Origin: Lentisphaeraceae bacterium
GTDB lineage: Bacteria; Verrucomicrobiota; Kiritimatiellia; RFP12; UBA1067
Reading direction: 5' to 3'
Assembly (NCBI GenBank): GCA_004551905.1
Contig: SFPL01000028.1
Location: 1-62,109, forward strand
Length of the DNA stretch: 62,109 bases
Part shown: in pieces, positions 56,469 through 62,109 of the stretch
Position numbering within the stretch: position 1 is the first letter of the stretch
Layout of the letters: each line of letters begins with the position of its first letter
The notes under the pieces: model-generated
Seen by the model: the letters and a program-made list of their open reading frames with translations, nothing else
What the model was told of the DNA's origin: nothing
Databases searched by the model: none
Made by a program: the position numbers and the translations under genes

Positions 56469-57062
56469 TCACCGCCCGTAGTCGTAGATCTTCTTGACGG
56501 CCTCCTTGGTCGCCGGCCAGATTACGTCGTACAGCTCCCAGTCCGCAACGCCGATCATCGGCGCGATGTCGGAGAGCTTGTAGCCCTGGCGGCGGAGAGA
56601 GAACACGCGGGCGTAGAGGCGGTTCGTGCGGCGGAGGATGCGGATGATGTCGGCGAAATCCATGCGGTCGATGGCCTGCTCGACGGTGTTGCGCGTCTCG
56701 ACCATAGAAGCGACGTGCGACGGAGCATCGTCATCGCCGTTGACGGGGCGGTCGCACGAGACGGTCACGCTCTCGATTTCGATCACGCGGGCGTAGTCGC
56801 GGATGTAGTGCTTGAACTCGCTCACGATGAACATATCCGCGTAGGTCTCGTAGGAGCAGCGGTCGTTGTCCTTGAACTTCGCGTAGGCCTTCATGACCGC
56901 GCCGGCGAGGCGGCTGGTGATGTCGTTCCTGCGGTATTCGCGCTTTTCCTCGTTCGTGAAGTCCTTGAACATCCCCATGAGGGTGTGGGTCTTCGCGTTG
57001 ATGTCCTCGGCCACCTTGACCGTGATCGGGTTTGCGGGGCGGGTGAACTTGTGCTTCTTCAT
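56469..57062 (-). CDS. sigma-factor-like protein
   Basis: A 197-residue protein. Residues 45-100 resemble sigma region 2 (ITSRLAGAVMKAYAKFKDND, then SYETYADMFIVSEFKHYIRD, like the SFxTYA..I...(I/L)RD core). Residues 145-190 resemble region 4 (RLYARVFSLRRQGYKLSDIA, then GVADWELYDVIWP). Such a protein would direct RNA polymerase to phage promoters. Five copies of an unusual promoter motif (class 2) occur in the window, one directly behind this gene. The link is an inference. Confidence 0.75.
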   Translation of the reverse strand: MKKHKFTRPANPITVKVAEDINAKTHTLMGMFKDFTNEEKREYRRNDITSRLAGAVMKAYAKFKDNDRCSYETYADMFIVSEFKHYIRDYARVIEIESVTVSCDRPVNGDDDAPSHVASMVETRNTVEQAIDRMDFADIIRILRRTNRLYARVFSLRRQGYKLSDIAPMIGVADWELYDVIWPATKEAVKKIYDYGR

Positions 57063-57095
57063 TTGGCTTGTCCTTTTTTTTCGCCCCGGAGCACC

Positions 57096-57420
57096 ATGCT
57101 CAAGGGCCTAATTACCGCCGAGGCGGTCAAGGACAAGTCGGACATTTTCAATGTCCAGATGGGGGATACCCATGCCGATATAAGACGGTCCACATACCCC
57201 CTACGGGGGTATGTGGACCGTCTTATGTCGGTCATGTGTATGGGAGGGGAAAGAGGACATTTAGGACGTGGACAAAATCCGTTTTCAAATGTCCACCGCG
57301 TCCTACCGTGATTTCCACAACGCCAGTTAGTTGTCTAAATCCGATGTTTATAACTTGTCGATATTGGTAGAAACACTTTTTACGGCTTTTCAAAATACCC
57401 CATTGTACTACGCGGATAGT
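57096..57420. promoter_or_regulatory. divergent control region with inverted repeats
   Basis: Intergenic between the minus sigma-replication operon and the plus operon. Holds GGACATT-TTC-AATGTCC near 57140, a 22-bp perfect hairpin at 57180-57226, and a second pair GGACATTT...AAATGTCC near 57255-57295 overlapping a GGACGTGGAC/GTCCACCGCGTCC pair. Such arrays of GGACATT suggest operator sites or a replication origin. Confidence 0.5.
57176..57231. repeat. giant perfect inverted repeat
   Basis: 22 bp of perfect stem (57180-57201 with 57205-57226) around the three-base loop TAC. CCGA/TCGG extends it beyond one mismatch to about 27 bp. No T run on either side, so it is not an ordinary terminator. 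Confidence 0.85.
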
Positions 57421-57431
57421 TTTGCTATAAT
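57403..57431 (+). promoter_or_regulatory. promoter TTGTAC-17-TATAAT
   Basis: TTGTAC (57403-57408) and TGcTATAAT (hexamer 57426-57431), spaced 17. The best consensus promoter of the window; it drives the plus-strand operon. Confidence 0.75.
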
Positions 57432-57467
57432 GTTGCGCATAGGGCAAACCAGGAAAGGAAAATCGCT

Positions 57468-57566
57468 ATGGACTTTGCGGAAAAACTGAAATGGATCAAT
57501 CCGGCCGACTGCATTGCAGTTGGTCTTTCGCGGCATAATCGCCGCTTCGCAAACCCAAAGGCGTAA
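57468..57566 (+). CDS. micro-protein, 32 residues
   Basis: Starts MDFAEKLKWINPADCIAV with AGGAAAGGAA upstream. Its N terminus (MxFAxxLKxxN) matches that of the next protein (MAFADSLKKLN), so it may be a truncated duplicate or a leader. The stop lies 10 bases before the next ATG. Confidence 0.55.
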   Translation: MDFAEKLKWINPADCIAVGLSRHNRRFANPKA

Positions 57567-57576
57567 GGAGCGAATC

Positions 57577-58446
57577 ATGGCATTTGCTGATTCTTTGAAA
57601 AAACTGAACGCGCAACGGCTACAACAGTCCGTCAAGGCGACCGTTCAGTCAAACGGCCGCCTGACCTTCACGGTCGAGGCGACGAAAGTGATGGACCTAT
57701 CGGACGAGAAGAGTCTGATCATCTTCGAGGCCGAAAATGGCGACCTCGGCGCGACGATCAGCCACAAGGGCGATCCCGATGCGTTCGAGCTGAAAAAGTG
57801 CGGACTGTACTTCTACGTCGCCTTCAAAAATTATTTGCAGCAGGCCGGCATCGACTACAAGGGGCAGCGCATCATCTACGACATCACGGAACTGGACGAG
57901 AAACTCGACGAGCGCACCCTGTACAAGTTCGAGCGTCGCGTTCTCCCGAAGTCGCCCGAACAGCTGCCATACACCGATGCGTCGGTCGACAACGGCGCGG
58001 GGAACGGAGACGGAAGCGGCAGCGGAGCGGGTGCGGGGTGCGGAGCCGGCAATGGCGACGGGTCGGGTTCTGGCGAACCGGCGGAGCAGGAGGACGCCGA
58101 CTTGCCGCCAGACGCGCCAGAAGCCGCCGCCACGCCCTCCGAGCCGCCCGTTCGCCCGACGATGCCGCCTCCGCCGCCGACGCGTCCTACGCGCCCCATG
58201 CCGCCTCCGCCGCCGATGCCGACGCGCCCTGCGCGCCCCATGCCGCCGCCCCCGCAGATTCGCCCCGATGCGCCGTCCGCCGAAGAACTCGCCAGACGCG
58301 CAGAGAAGTTCGCCGACAACGCCATGAAAAACCTCTCGCAGGAACAGATCGCCGAACTCGCCAAGGAGGCGTTGGCGGCCGGCATCAAGCCCAGCGCAGC
58401 CAAGCCCGAGGACAAGACACACAAGGACGGAGACTGGTCGTTCTGA
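57577..58446 (+). CDS. unknown protein with Gly/Ser and Pro/Arg-rich linkers
   Basis: A 289-residue protein starting MAFADSLKKLNAQRLQQSV. Residues 1-130 are alpha/beta (TVQSNGRLTFTVEATKV). Residues 140-170 are Gly/Ser/Ala repeats and 185-235 a Pro/Met/Arg repeat (RPMPPPPPMP type). The last 55 residues form a helical tail. First sizeable gene of the operon, so perhaps abundant. No family recognised. Confidence 0.65.
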   Translation: MAFADSLKKLNAQRLQQSVKATVQSNGRLTFTVEATKVMDLSDEKSLIIFEAENGDLGATISHKGDPDAFELKKCGLYFYVAFKNYLQQAGIDYKGQRIIYDITELDEKLDERTLYKFERRVLPKSPEQLPYTDASVDNGAGNGDGSGSGAGAGCGAGNGDGSGSGEPAEQEDADLPPDAPEAAATPSEPPVRPTMPPPPPTRPTRPMPPPPPMPTRPARPMPPPPQIRPDAPSAEELARRAEKFADNAMKNLSQEQIAELAKEALAAGIKPSAAKPEDKTHKDGDWSF

Positions 58447-58471
58447 TGCCCGGCACACATTTGAAATCAGC

Positions 58472-58550
58472 GCATCCCCGTTGTTTTAGGGGTGCAGCAG
58501 ACGGAGTTCGCCCCTCCGTCTGCTTCAATTTCCACGGGGAGTACCCGTGG
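58472..58550 (+). terminator. three consecutive hairpins between genes
   Basis: GCATCCCC/GGGGTGC (58472-58495), GCAGACGGAG/CTCCGTCTGC followed by TTCAATTT (58497-58523), and CCACGGG/CCCGTGG (58532-58550). The middle one is terminator-like; the third lies directly before the next gene's ribosome site and may control it. Confidence 0.55.
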
Positions 58551-58576
58551 GGAAAGGTAGGAAGCAAGTGAGTACA

Positions 58577-59692
58577 ATGCACGTGTTCAGCGGTCGCAAG
58601 GGAATCCTTACGCCGCTCTCCATGAACGCCATCGCGGATGCCATCCGCAGGGCCTGCGAGAAGATCGAACTCCACTACGCCGAAGAGTTCGGCGGCGAGT
58701 CAAGCGCGGCATTCCGCGAAGGCCTCGTCAAGGAGTACAACGAGAAGCACATGAAGGAGTGTCCCGACTGCGGGATGCCCCTTCATTTTCTGGAACCGAA
58801 CTACGCCGAATGCACCGGATGCGGCAAGCCAATCAACACGTCTTGCTATGACCGCAAGATGTGCCATGTCGATGAAGAGGGAGTTGCCGAATACGTCGGC
58901 AACAAGATAGGAAACGGATACGCGAATCACACGGGCGACTACTTCCACCTCGGCGAGGTGCGGGGACGGACGCTCTATTTCGGAGTCAATCCGAGCAAGC
59001 GGTTCTACACGATGCACAAGGGCGACAACGTCGCCATCGTCCTCGGCCGGAACGACGCGGAGATCCCGGAGGGCTGGACCGGACACGCGGCGTATTTCAG
59101 CGAGCTTTTCTATGTGAACGAGCCGACCGGCGAGATCCGCGTCTCGCACAACATCCTAAACGGACTACTGCCGAGAGCGAAGAAGGTACGGACACAGCCG
59201 GGGAAGCGCAAGATTCACGAACGCCGCTCCGAATGGCTGATGTTCATCGCCGACCTCTTCAGCAGACCGCTGAATCCGTCCGACTTCACCAAGCACGGAC
59301 TGCGCCCCAAGGTGGCGCACGACTGGTTCGTGGAGAACTATTCGTATGCGCCGAAATGCGTCAAGGAGTACCAGCGCGACCTTCGGGCGTTTCGGGAGAT
59401 CAAGCCGGGCGACAAGTGCGAGGACAAGCGCGAGGCGTTCATCATTCTCCTCCTTCGCACGGCGGCGAACAAGAAGCGCACGACGAAGGAGCGCATGGGC
59501 ATAGCGAAGCTGATCCCCGAACTCATCCTCTACCTCCAGAAGGTCGCCGAGAAGAATCCAACGCAGCCCGCCGAGATCACTCGCGGCGCGTGGCAGCACT
59601 GCAAGGACGGCACGAAGGAGTATGTCGCCATCACGGACATCGAGGACTTCTTTGACAAGCTCGCCGAGCGTCTCGGCGAGGACGCAGCGTAA
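58577..59692 (+). CDS. unknown protein with zinc ribbon, 371 residues
   Basis: Start MHVFSGRKGILTPLSMNA preferred; a GTG nine bases upstream is an alternative. CPDCGMPLHF and AECTGCGKP at about residues 63-85 form a zinc ribbon. A helical C-terminal part (AFIILLLRTAANKKRTTKER) follows. Unknown; perhaps nucleic-acid-binding. Confidence 0.65.
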   Translation: MHVFSGRKGILTPLSMNAIADAIRRACEKIELHYAEEFGGESSAAFREGLVKEYNEKHMKECPDCGMPLHFLEPNYAECTGCGKPINTSCYDRKMCHVDEEGVAEYVGNKIGNGYANHTGDYFHLGEVRGRTLYFGVNPSKRFYTMHKGDNVAIVLGRNDAEIPEGWTGHAAYFSELFYVNEPTGEIRVSHNILNGLLPRAKKVRTQPGKRKIHERRSEWLMFIADLFSRPLNPSDFTKHGLRPKVAHDWFVENYSYAPKCVKEYQRDLRAFREIKPGDKCEDKREAFIILLLRTAANKKRTTKERMGIAKLIPELILYLQKVAEKNPTQPAEITRGAWQHCKDGTKEYVAITDIEDFFDKLAERLGEDAA

Positions 59693-59709
59693 GAAAGGAA
59701 GCGACAGAC

Positions 59710-60111
59710 ATGGGAAACAGGCAATACTACATCGTAGGGGCGAGCTACGGCGGCTGCGAATCGCAGCTTGAGCGTTTCCTCGCCGACGGGATCTGGGCGT
59801 TGGGCTGGAGCGGCGAGGACGCACCCTCGCAGTATGCGCCGCTCATGAAGATGCGCAAGGGCGACTTCATCGCCGTCAAGCGCATGAACGGTCGCGGCGC
59901 GTCGGACGTTACGATCCTTGCGCGGGGGATCGTCCGTGGGGTTATCACCGAGGCGAAGGAGGAGAAACGCTTTGTCTGCACGGTCGATTGGTTCGAGCCG
60001 ACCGTCAACAAGGTCGTTCCCGCAAAGCATCGCGGCATCTTCCAGTCCGTGGCCGGCCCGTTCAAGCTCGACGATGACCGCGACTGGCTCATCAACGTGT
60101 TCGGTCTCTAA
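59710..60111 (+). CDS. EVE/PUA-like domain protein
   Basis: A 133-residue protein. RQYYIVGASYGGCESQLERF, then WALGWSGEDAPSQ, MRKGDFIAVKRMNGRG and a VDWFEPTVNKVVP block, as in small EVE/PUA-like domains that read modified bases. Beside a phage with two DNA methylases this could recognise modified DNA. Ribosome site GAAAGGAAGCG. Confidence 0.65.
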   Translation: MGNRQYYIVGASYGGCESQLERFLADGIWALGWSGEDAPSQYAPLMKMRKGDFIAVKRMNGRGASDVTILARGIVRGVITEAKEEKRFVCTVDWFEPTVNKVVPAKHRGIFQSVAGPFKLDDDRDWLINVFGL

Positions 60112-60132
60112 TCAAACACCCGACAAAAGGAC

Positions 60133-60163
60133 AACGGCCGTCGGTACTGAACCGGCGGCCGTT
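60133..60163 (+). terminator. hairpin terminator
   Basis: A 13-bp stem with one mismatch (AACGGCCG..CGGT with ACCGG..GGCCGTT) followed by TTCCC. Confidence 0.55.
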
Positions 60164-60176
60164 TCCCGTGAAAAAC

Positions 60177-60713
60177 ATGAAACGCAAGAACAGCGCGTAC
60201 ACGAAGAACCTAATCATCCCCATAGTCGAGGCATCGCTTTCGGCAAACTGGGAAGAGGCCGTCCTCGAATGGGACATCTGTGACTGCCAGGAGGACGAAA
60301 CCGCGCAGACGGACTGTATGTGCGGACACGAGGGAATAAGGTATCTCTTCTATATACGGAACAGGCACAACAACAGGACGTTCGGGCCAATCGGCAGCGA
60401 GTGCATCAAGAAGTTCGGCCGCAAAGACCTCTCGTCCGAGGTCGATGTGCAGGAGCGGATGTTCCGTCTCTACGACGCGATTCGCAAGCGCGAATTCATA
60501 GAACTGAACTCCGACTTCTTCTCGCGGAAGCTGCTGCTGTACCTTTTCGAGCAGAACGCCCTGGACGAGGGCGACTACCAGTTCATGCTCGATATGTTCA
60601 ACAAGCGCGACAAGGACAGCATCACCTACGGTCAGCAGAGGAAGATCAACGCCGTTGTCGGATTCACGTTGAAGTCATATCTCCAGCGGAAACTTGCGGG
60701 GAAGTACAGATGA
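60177..60713 (+). CDS. Cys-rich protein of a phage/plasmid family
   Basis: A 178-residue protein (ATG 60177; a GTG at 60168 is possible). CDCQEDETAQTDCMCGHEGI, then YLFYIRNRHNNRTFGPIGSE and CIKKF give a metal-binding site I recall from plasmid and phage proteins. The rest is helical. It starts right after a terminator, so expression may need read-through. Stop overlaps the next ATG. Confidence 0.65.
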   Translation: MKRKNSAYTKNLIIPIVEASLSANWEEAVLEWDICDCQEDETAQTDCMCGHEGIRYLFYIRNRHNNRTFGPIGSECIKKFGRKDLSSEVDVQERMFRLYDAIRKREFIELNSDFFSRKLLLYLFEQNALDEGDYQFMLDMFNKRDKDSITYGQQRKINAVVGFTLKSYLQRKLAGKYR

Positions 60714-61270
60714 CGAAACCTGCGATGCCGCCTTGCGCGTTTCTCGCCAAACGCCCGATAAACGCCCCCGACGATCTCGTCGAAACGGACGAGGGATTCG
60801 CCCGCGCCATGAAGTTCATCGGAACGCATGAGAACCCGTTTGACCGCCTAAACGTCCTCTGCTGGATTGCCGAAAGAATCAAGAACGAGCTGCACAAGCG
60901 AGAGCTGCGCATCCGTCGGCTCACCACACGGATCGAGAACTCTCGTGGCGACCGTAGCGAAATGAACAAGAACGAGGTCGCCAACGCCCGCCGCCTCATC
61001 GCCTCCATCAAGTCCGGGTCAACACCATACAACACGCGCCTCGCCACGGTTCTCGATCTATTCGCGTCAATCAGGAAGGACGTGCTTGACGGACTGCTCT
61101 CCTACACGGAGGATTTCGCATCGTCCATCCCGGATGGATGCCAGGGGACGAGGGACGCCTCCTACAGCCATGACGTCGCCTCCACGCTCGGTCGGCTCGT
61201 GGACATCGACTTCTCCTTCAAGAATCCGCGCAAGCCCCGCCAGCGGCGTTCGGCGCGTAAAAGCGCATAG
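60710..61270 (+). CDS. unknown protein, 186 residues
   Basis: Starts MTKPAMPPCAFLAKRPINAP by an ATGA overlap with the upstream gene. Mostly helical and basic with a final RQRRSARKS tail. Last phage-like gene on the plus strand. Confidence 0.6.
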   Translation: MTKPAMPPCAFLAKRPINAPDDLVETDEGFARAMKFIGTHENPFDRLNVLCWIAERIKNELHKRELRIRRLTTRIENSRGDRSEMNKNEVANARRLIASIKSGSTPYNTRLATVLDLFASIRKDVLDGLLSYTEDFASSIPDGCQGTRDASYSHDVASTLGRLVDIDFSFKNPRKPRQRRSARKSA

Positions 61271-61279
61271 GGCCAGCAA

Positions 61280-61474
61280 TCACTCGATGCCAAGCTCCTT
61301 GTGCTGCTCCGCCCAGATCGGGGGCTGAATCTGCTGAAGCCACTGAACCTCCTCCTGCGCCTTCTGGGGCGCTGGGGCCTTGAGACCGCCGCACGACTGG
61401 CAACGGCCTCGGCGACGATGCGGGTGACGTTGATCTTGTTGTCTGGGAATAATGGTGCGTTCCCTTTGTAGCAT
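61280..61474 (-). CDS. possible small zinc-finger protein
   Basis: A 64-residue frame with CQSCGGLKAPAPQKAQEEVQ and a WLQQIQPPIW segment. Only one CxxC, no clear ribosome site; convergent to the preceding gene. Low confidence. Confidence 0.35.
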   Translation of the reverse strand: MLQRERTIIPRQQDQRHPHRRRGRCQSCGGLKAPAPQKAQEEVQWLQQIQPPIWAEQHKELGIE

Positions 61475-61547
61475 CCGTTGATTGGCACATTTTTGATTCT
61501 TCTGAAATAATTTTTATACAGTTAATCACCCCATAATCAGTGAATTT

Positions 61548-61556
61548 TGATATAAT
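61548..61556 (+). promoter_or_regulatory. extended -10 promoter TGATATAAT
   Basis: TG-n-TATAAT (hexamer 61551-61556), 29 bases before the TcmP ATG, in an AT-rich stretch. Confidence 0.6.
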
Positions 61557-61585
61557 ATAAGGTTCAAAAACCATGAGGAAGTTTA

Positions 61586-62109
61586 ATGGCAGGACTGAAT
61601 CTATTTCGGGAACCTTTCGACGAAGGTACAATGCGGAAATTGTACCTTTACCGCCATTATGTCGAAGCGTGGCTTCCCGTATTCCTGAACCAGTCGTTGG
61701 ATAGGATTCAGATATTCGACTTCTTCGCAGGACAAGGCAACGACGAAGACGGCAAACCTGGTAGTCCACTTATAGCCTTACAGCAAATTCGATCCGCAAG
61801 AGATTCGTATTACAAGACTGCGCCTCCTCCTCCGGTGCATTTGTACTTGAATGAATACAAAAAATGCAACTTCGACCATCTCTGCGGAGTATGTGATGCT
61901 TGCGAGGACAAGGGCAATGCAACGGTTCATTACTCGAACAAGGATTTTCGTATTGTATTCAATGAATGGTTGCCTCTGATGCGTGAGCGCAATGTGGCCA
62001 ATCTCGTTTTTCTGGATCAGAATGGAGTCAAGTTCATCACGCCGGAGGTGTTCAGATCCATCACATCAATTGCCCGAACAGACTTCCTGTTCTACATTTC
62101 CTCGTCGCA
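61586..62109 (+). CDS. tcmP: three-Cys-motif partner protein TcmP, N-terminal part
   Basis: Open to the window end (about 174 residues). FREPFDEGTMRKLYLYRHYV, IQIFDFFAGQGNDEDGKPGS and a CNFDHLCGVCDACED Cys cluster match TcmP. The family is usually paired with a three-Cys-motif radical-SAM-like protein (Gp37/Gp68), which would lie outside the window. GAGGAAGTTTA precedes the ATG. Codon use is more AT-rich than in the phage genes, so this may be host or defence-island DNA. Confidence 0.8.
   Translation, partial: MAGLNLFREPFDEGTMRKLYLYRHYVEAWLPVFLNQSLDRIQIFDFFAGQGNDEDGKPGSPLIALQQIRSARDSYYKTAPPPPVHLYLNEYKKCNFDHLCGVCDACEDKGNATVHYSNKDFRIVFNEWLPLMRERNVANLVFLDQNGVKFITPEVFRSITSIARTDFLFYISSS

Noticed and set aside
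57096..57311. 71-codon plus-strand ORF starting MLKGLITAEAVKDK
   Set aside because: It has a GGAG four bases upstream but runs through the giant palindrome and the inverted repeats; the second half has no protein-like pattern.
1..62109. Genome-wide recoding of TAG
   Set aside because: TAG ends ordinary genes (for example at 28381 and 13555), the long genes have no internal TAG and no suppressor tRNA is visible. Only the two tiny ORFs show in-frame TAG.
1..62109. CRISPR arrays, tRNA or rRNA genes, insertion sequences
   Set aside because: No regularly spaced repeats with unique spacers, no cloverleaf or rRNA signatures and no transposase were recognised on either strand.

Overview
The window reads as one tailed-phage genome, or a prophage, of about 56 kb (roughly 5.1-61.3 kb) with short non-phage stretches at both edges. 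GC is high over most of it. The host is most likely a gut-type, Verrucomicrobiota-like bacterium (Kiritimatiellae or Lentisphaerae relatives). That placement is an inference from the style of the tail-fibre proteins (InlB-type repeat, PKD/leucine-rich folds), the Cys-rich tail of the nuclease and the gene repertoire; no rRNA or marker gene is present. I saw no integrase, no phage repressor of a known family, no tRNA and no CRISPR array, so lysogeny is not demonstrated.

Layout. 0-5.1 kb: flanking DNA with a broken ADP-ribosylglycohydrolase, a two-gene operon (TPR protein plus exported protein) and a SLOG/YpsA-type protein. 5.1-11.8 kb: an accessory array of small minus-strand genes, including an amidoligase between two gamma-glutamylcyclotransferase-like proteins. 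The genes are separated by GC-rich hairpins and by repeated promoter islands. Several islands contain a structured element whose stem covaries between copies, which I read as a candidate small-RNA family. 11.8-36.6 kb: a late operon on the minus strand, running from a C5-cytosine methylase (with a second gene nested in another frame) through gpW, portal, protease-capsid fusion, decoration protein, head-tail joining, tail tube, G/GT chaperones with a probable -1 frameshift, tape measure, baseplate and a large duplicated tail-fibre set, to lipoprotein/lysis-like genes. 36.6-43.7 kb: terminase, a HARE-HTH protein, a phage S-adenosylmethionine synthetase, a ParB-methylase fusion, two tiny hydrophobic ORFs each interrupted by an in-frame TAG, and an iteron-like cluster. 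43.7-46.5 kb (plus strand): a secreted nuclease operon. 46.5-57.1 kb (minus strand): two unknown genes, then primase-helicase, DEAH helicase, RusA, DUF669-type SSB-like protein, Sak4-like ATPase, PD-(D/E)XK exonuclease and a sigma-factor-like protein. 57.4-61.3 kb (plus strand): an operon of unknown and EVE-like genes. The right edge begins a TcmP (three-Cys-motif partner) gene with a different base composition.

How it fits together. The replication module is a recombination-based set. The late genes package and build a long-tailed virion. Two DNA methylases with a dedicated SAM synthetase and a HARE-HTH protein suggest that the genome is modified. Three promoter classes are visible: (1) TTGCTA-17-CATNAT preceded by TTACGG, in the accessory array; (2) CTGAAG-17-ATAAAC, ahead of several minus-strand operons and perhaps served by the phage sigma-like protein; (3) extended -10 TGnTATAAT promoters, some placed so close to an ATG that the transcripts would be leaderless.
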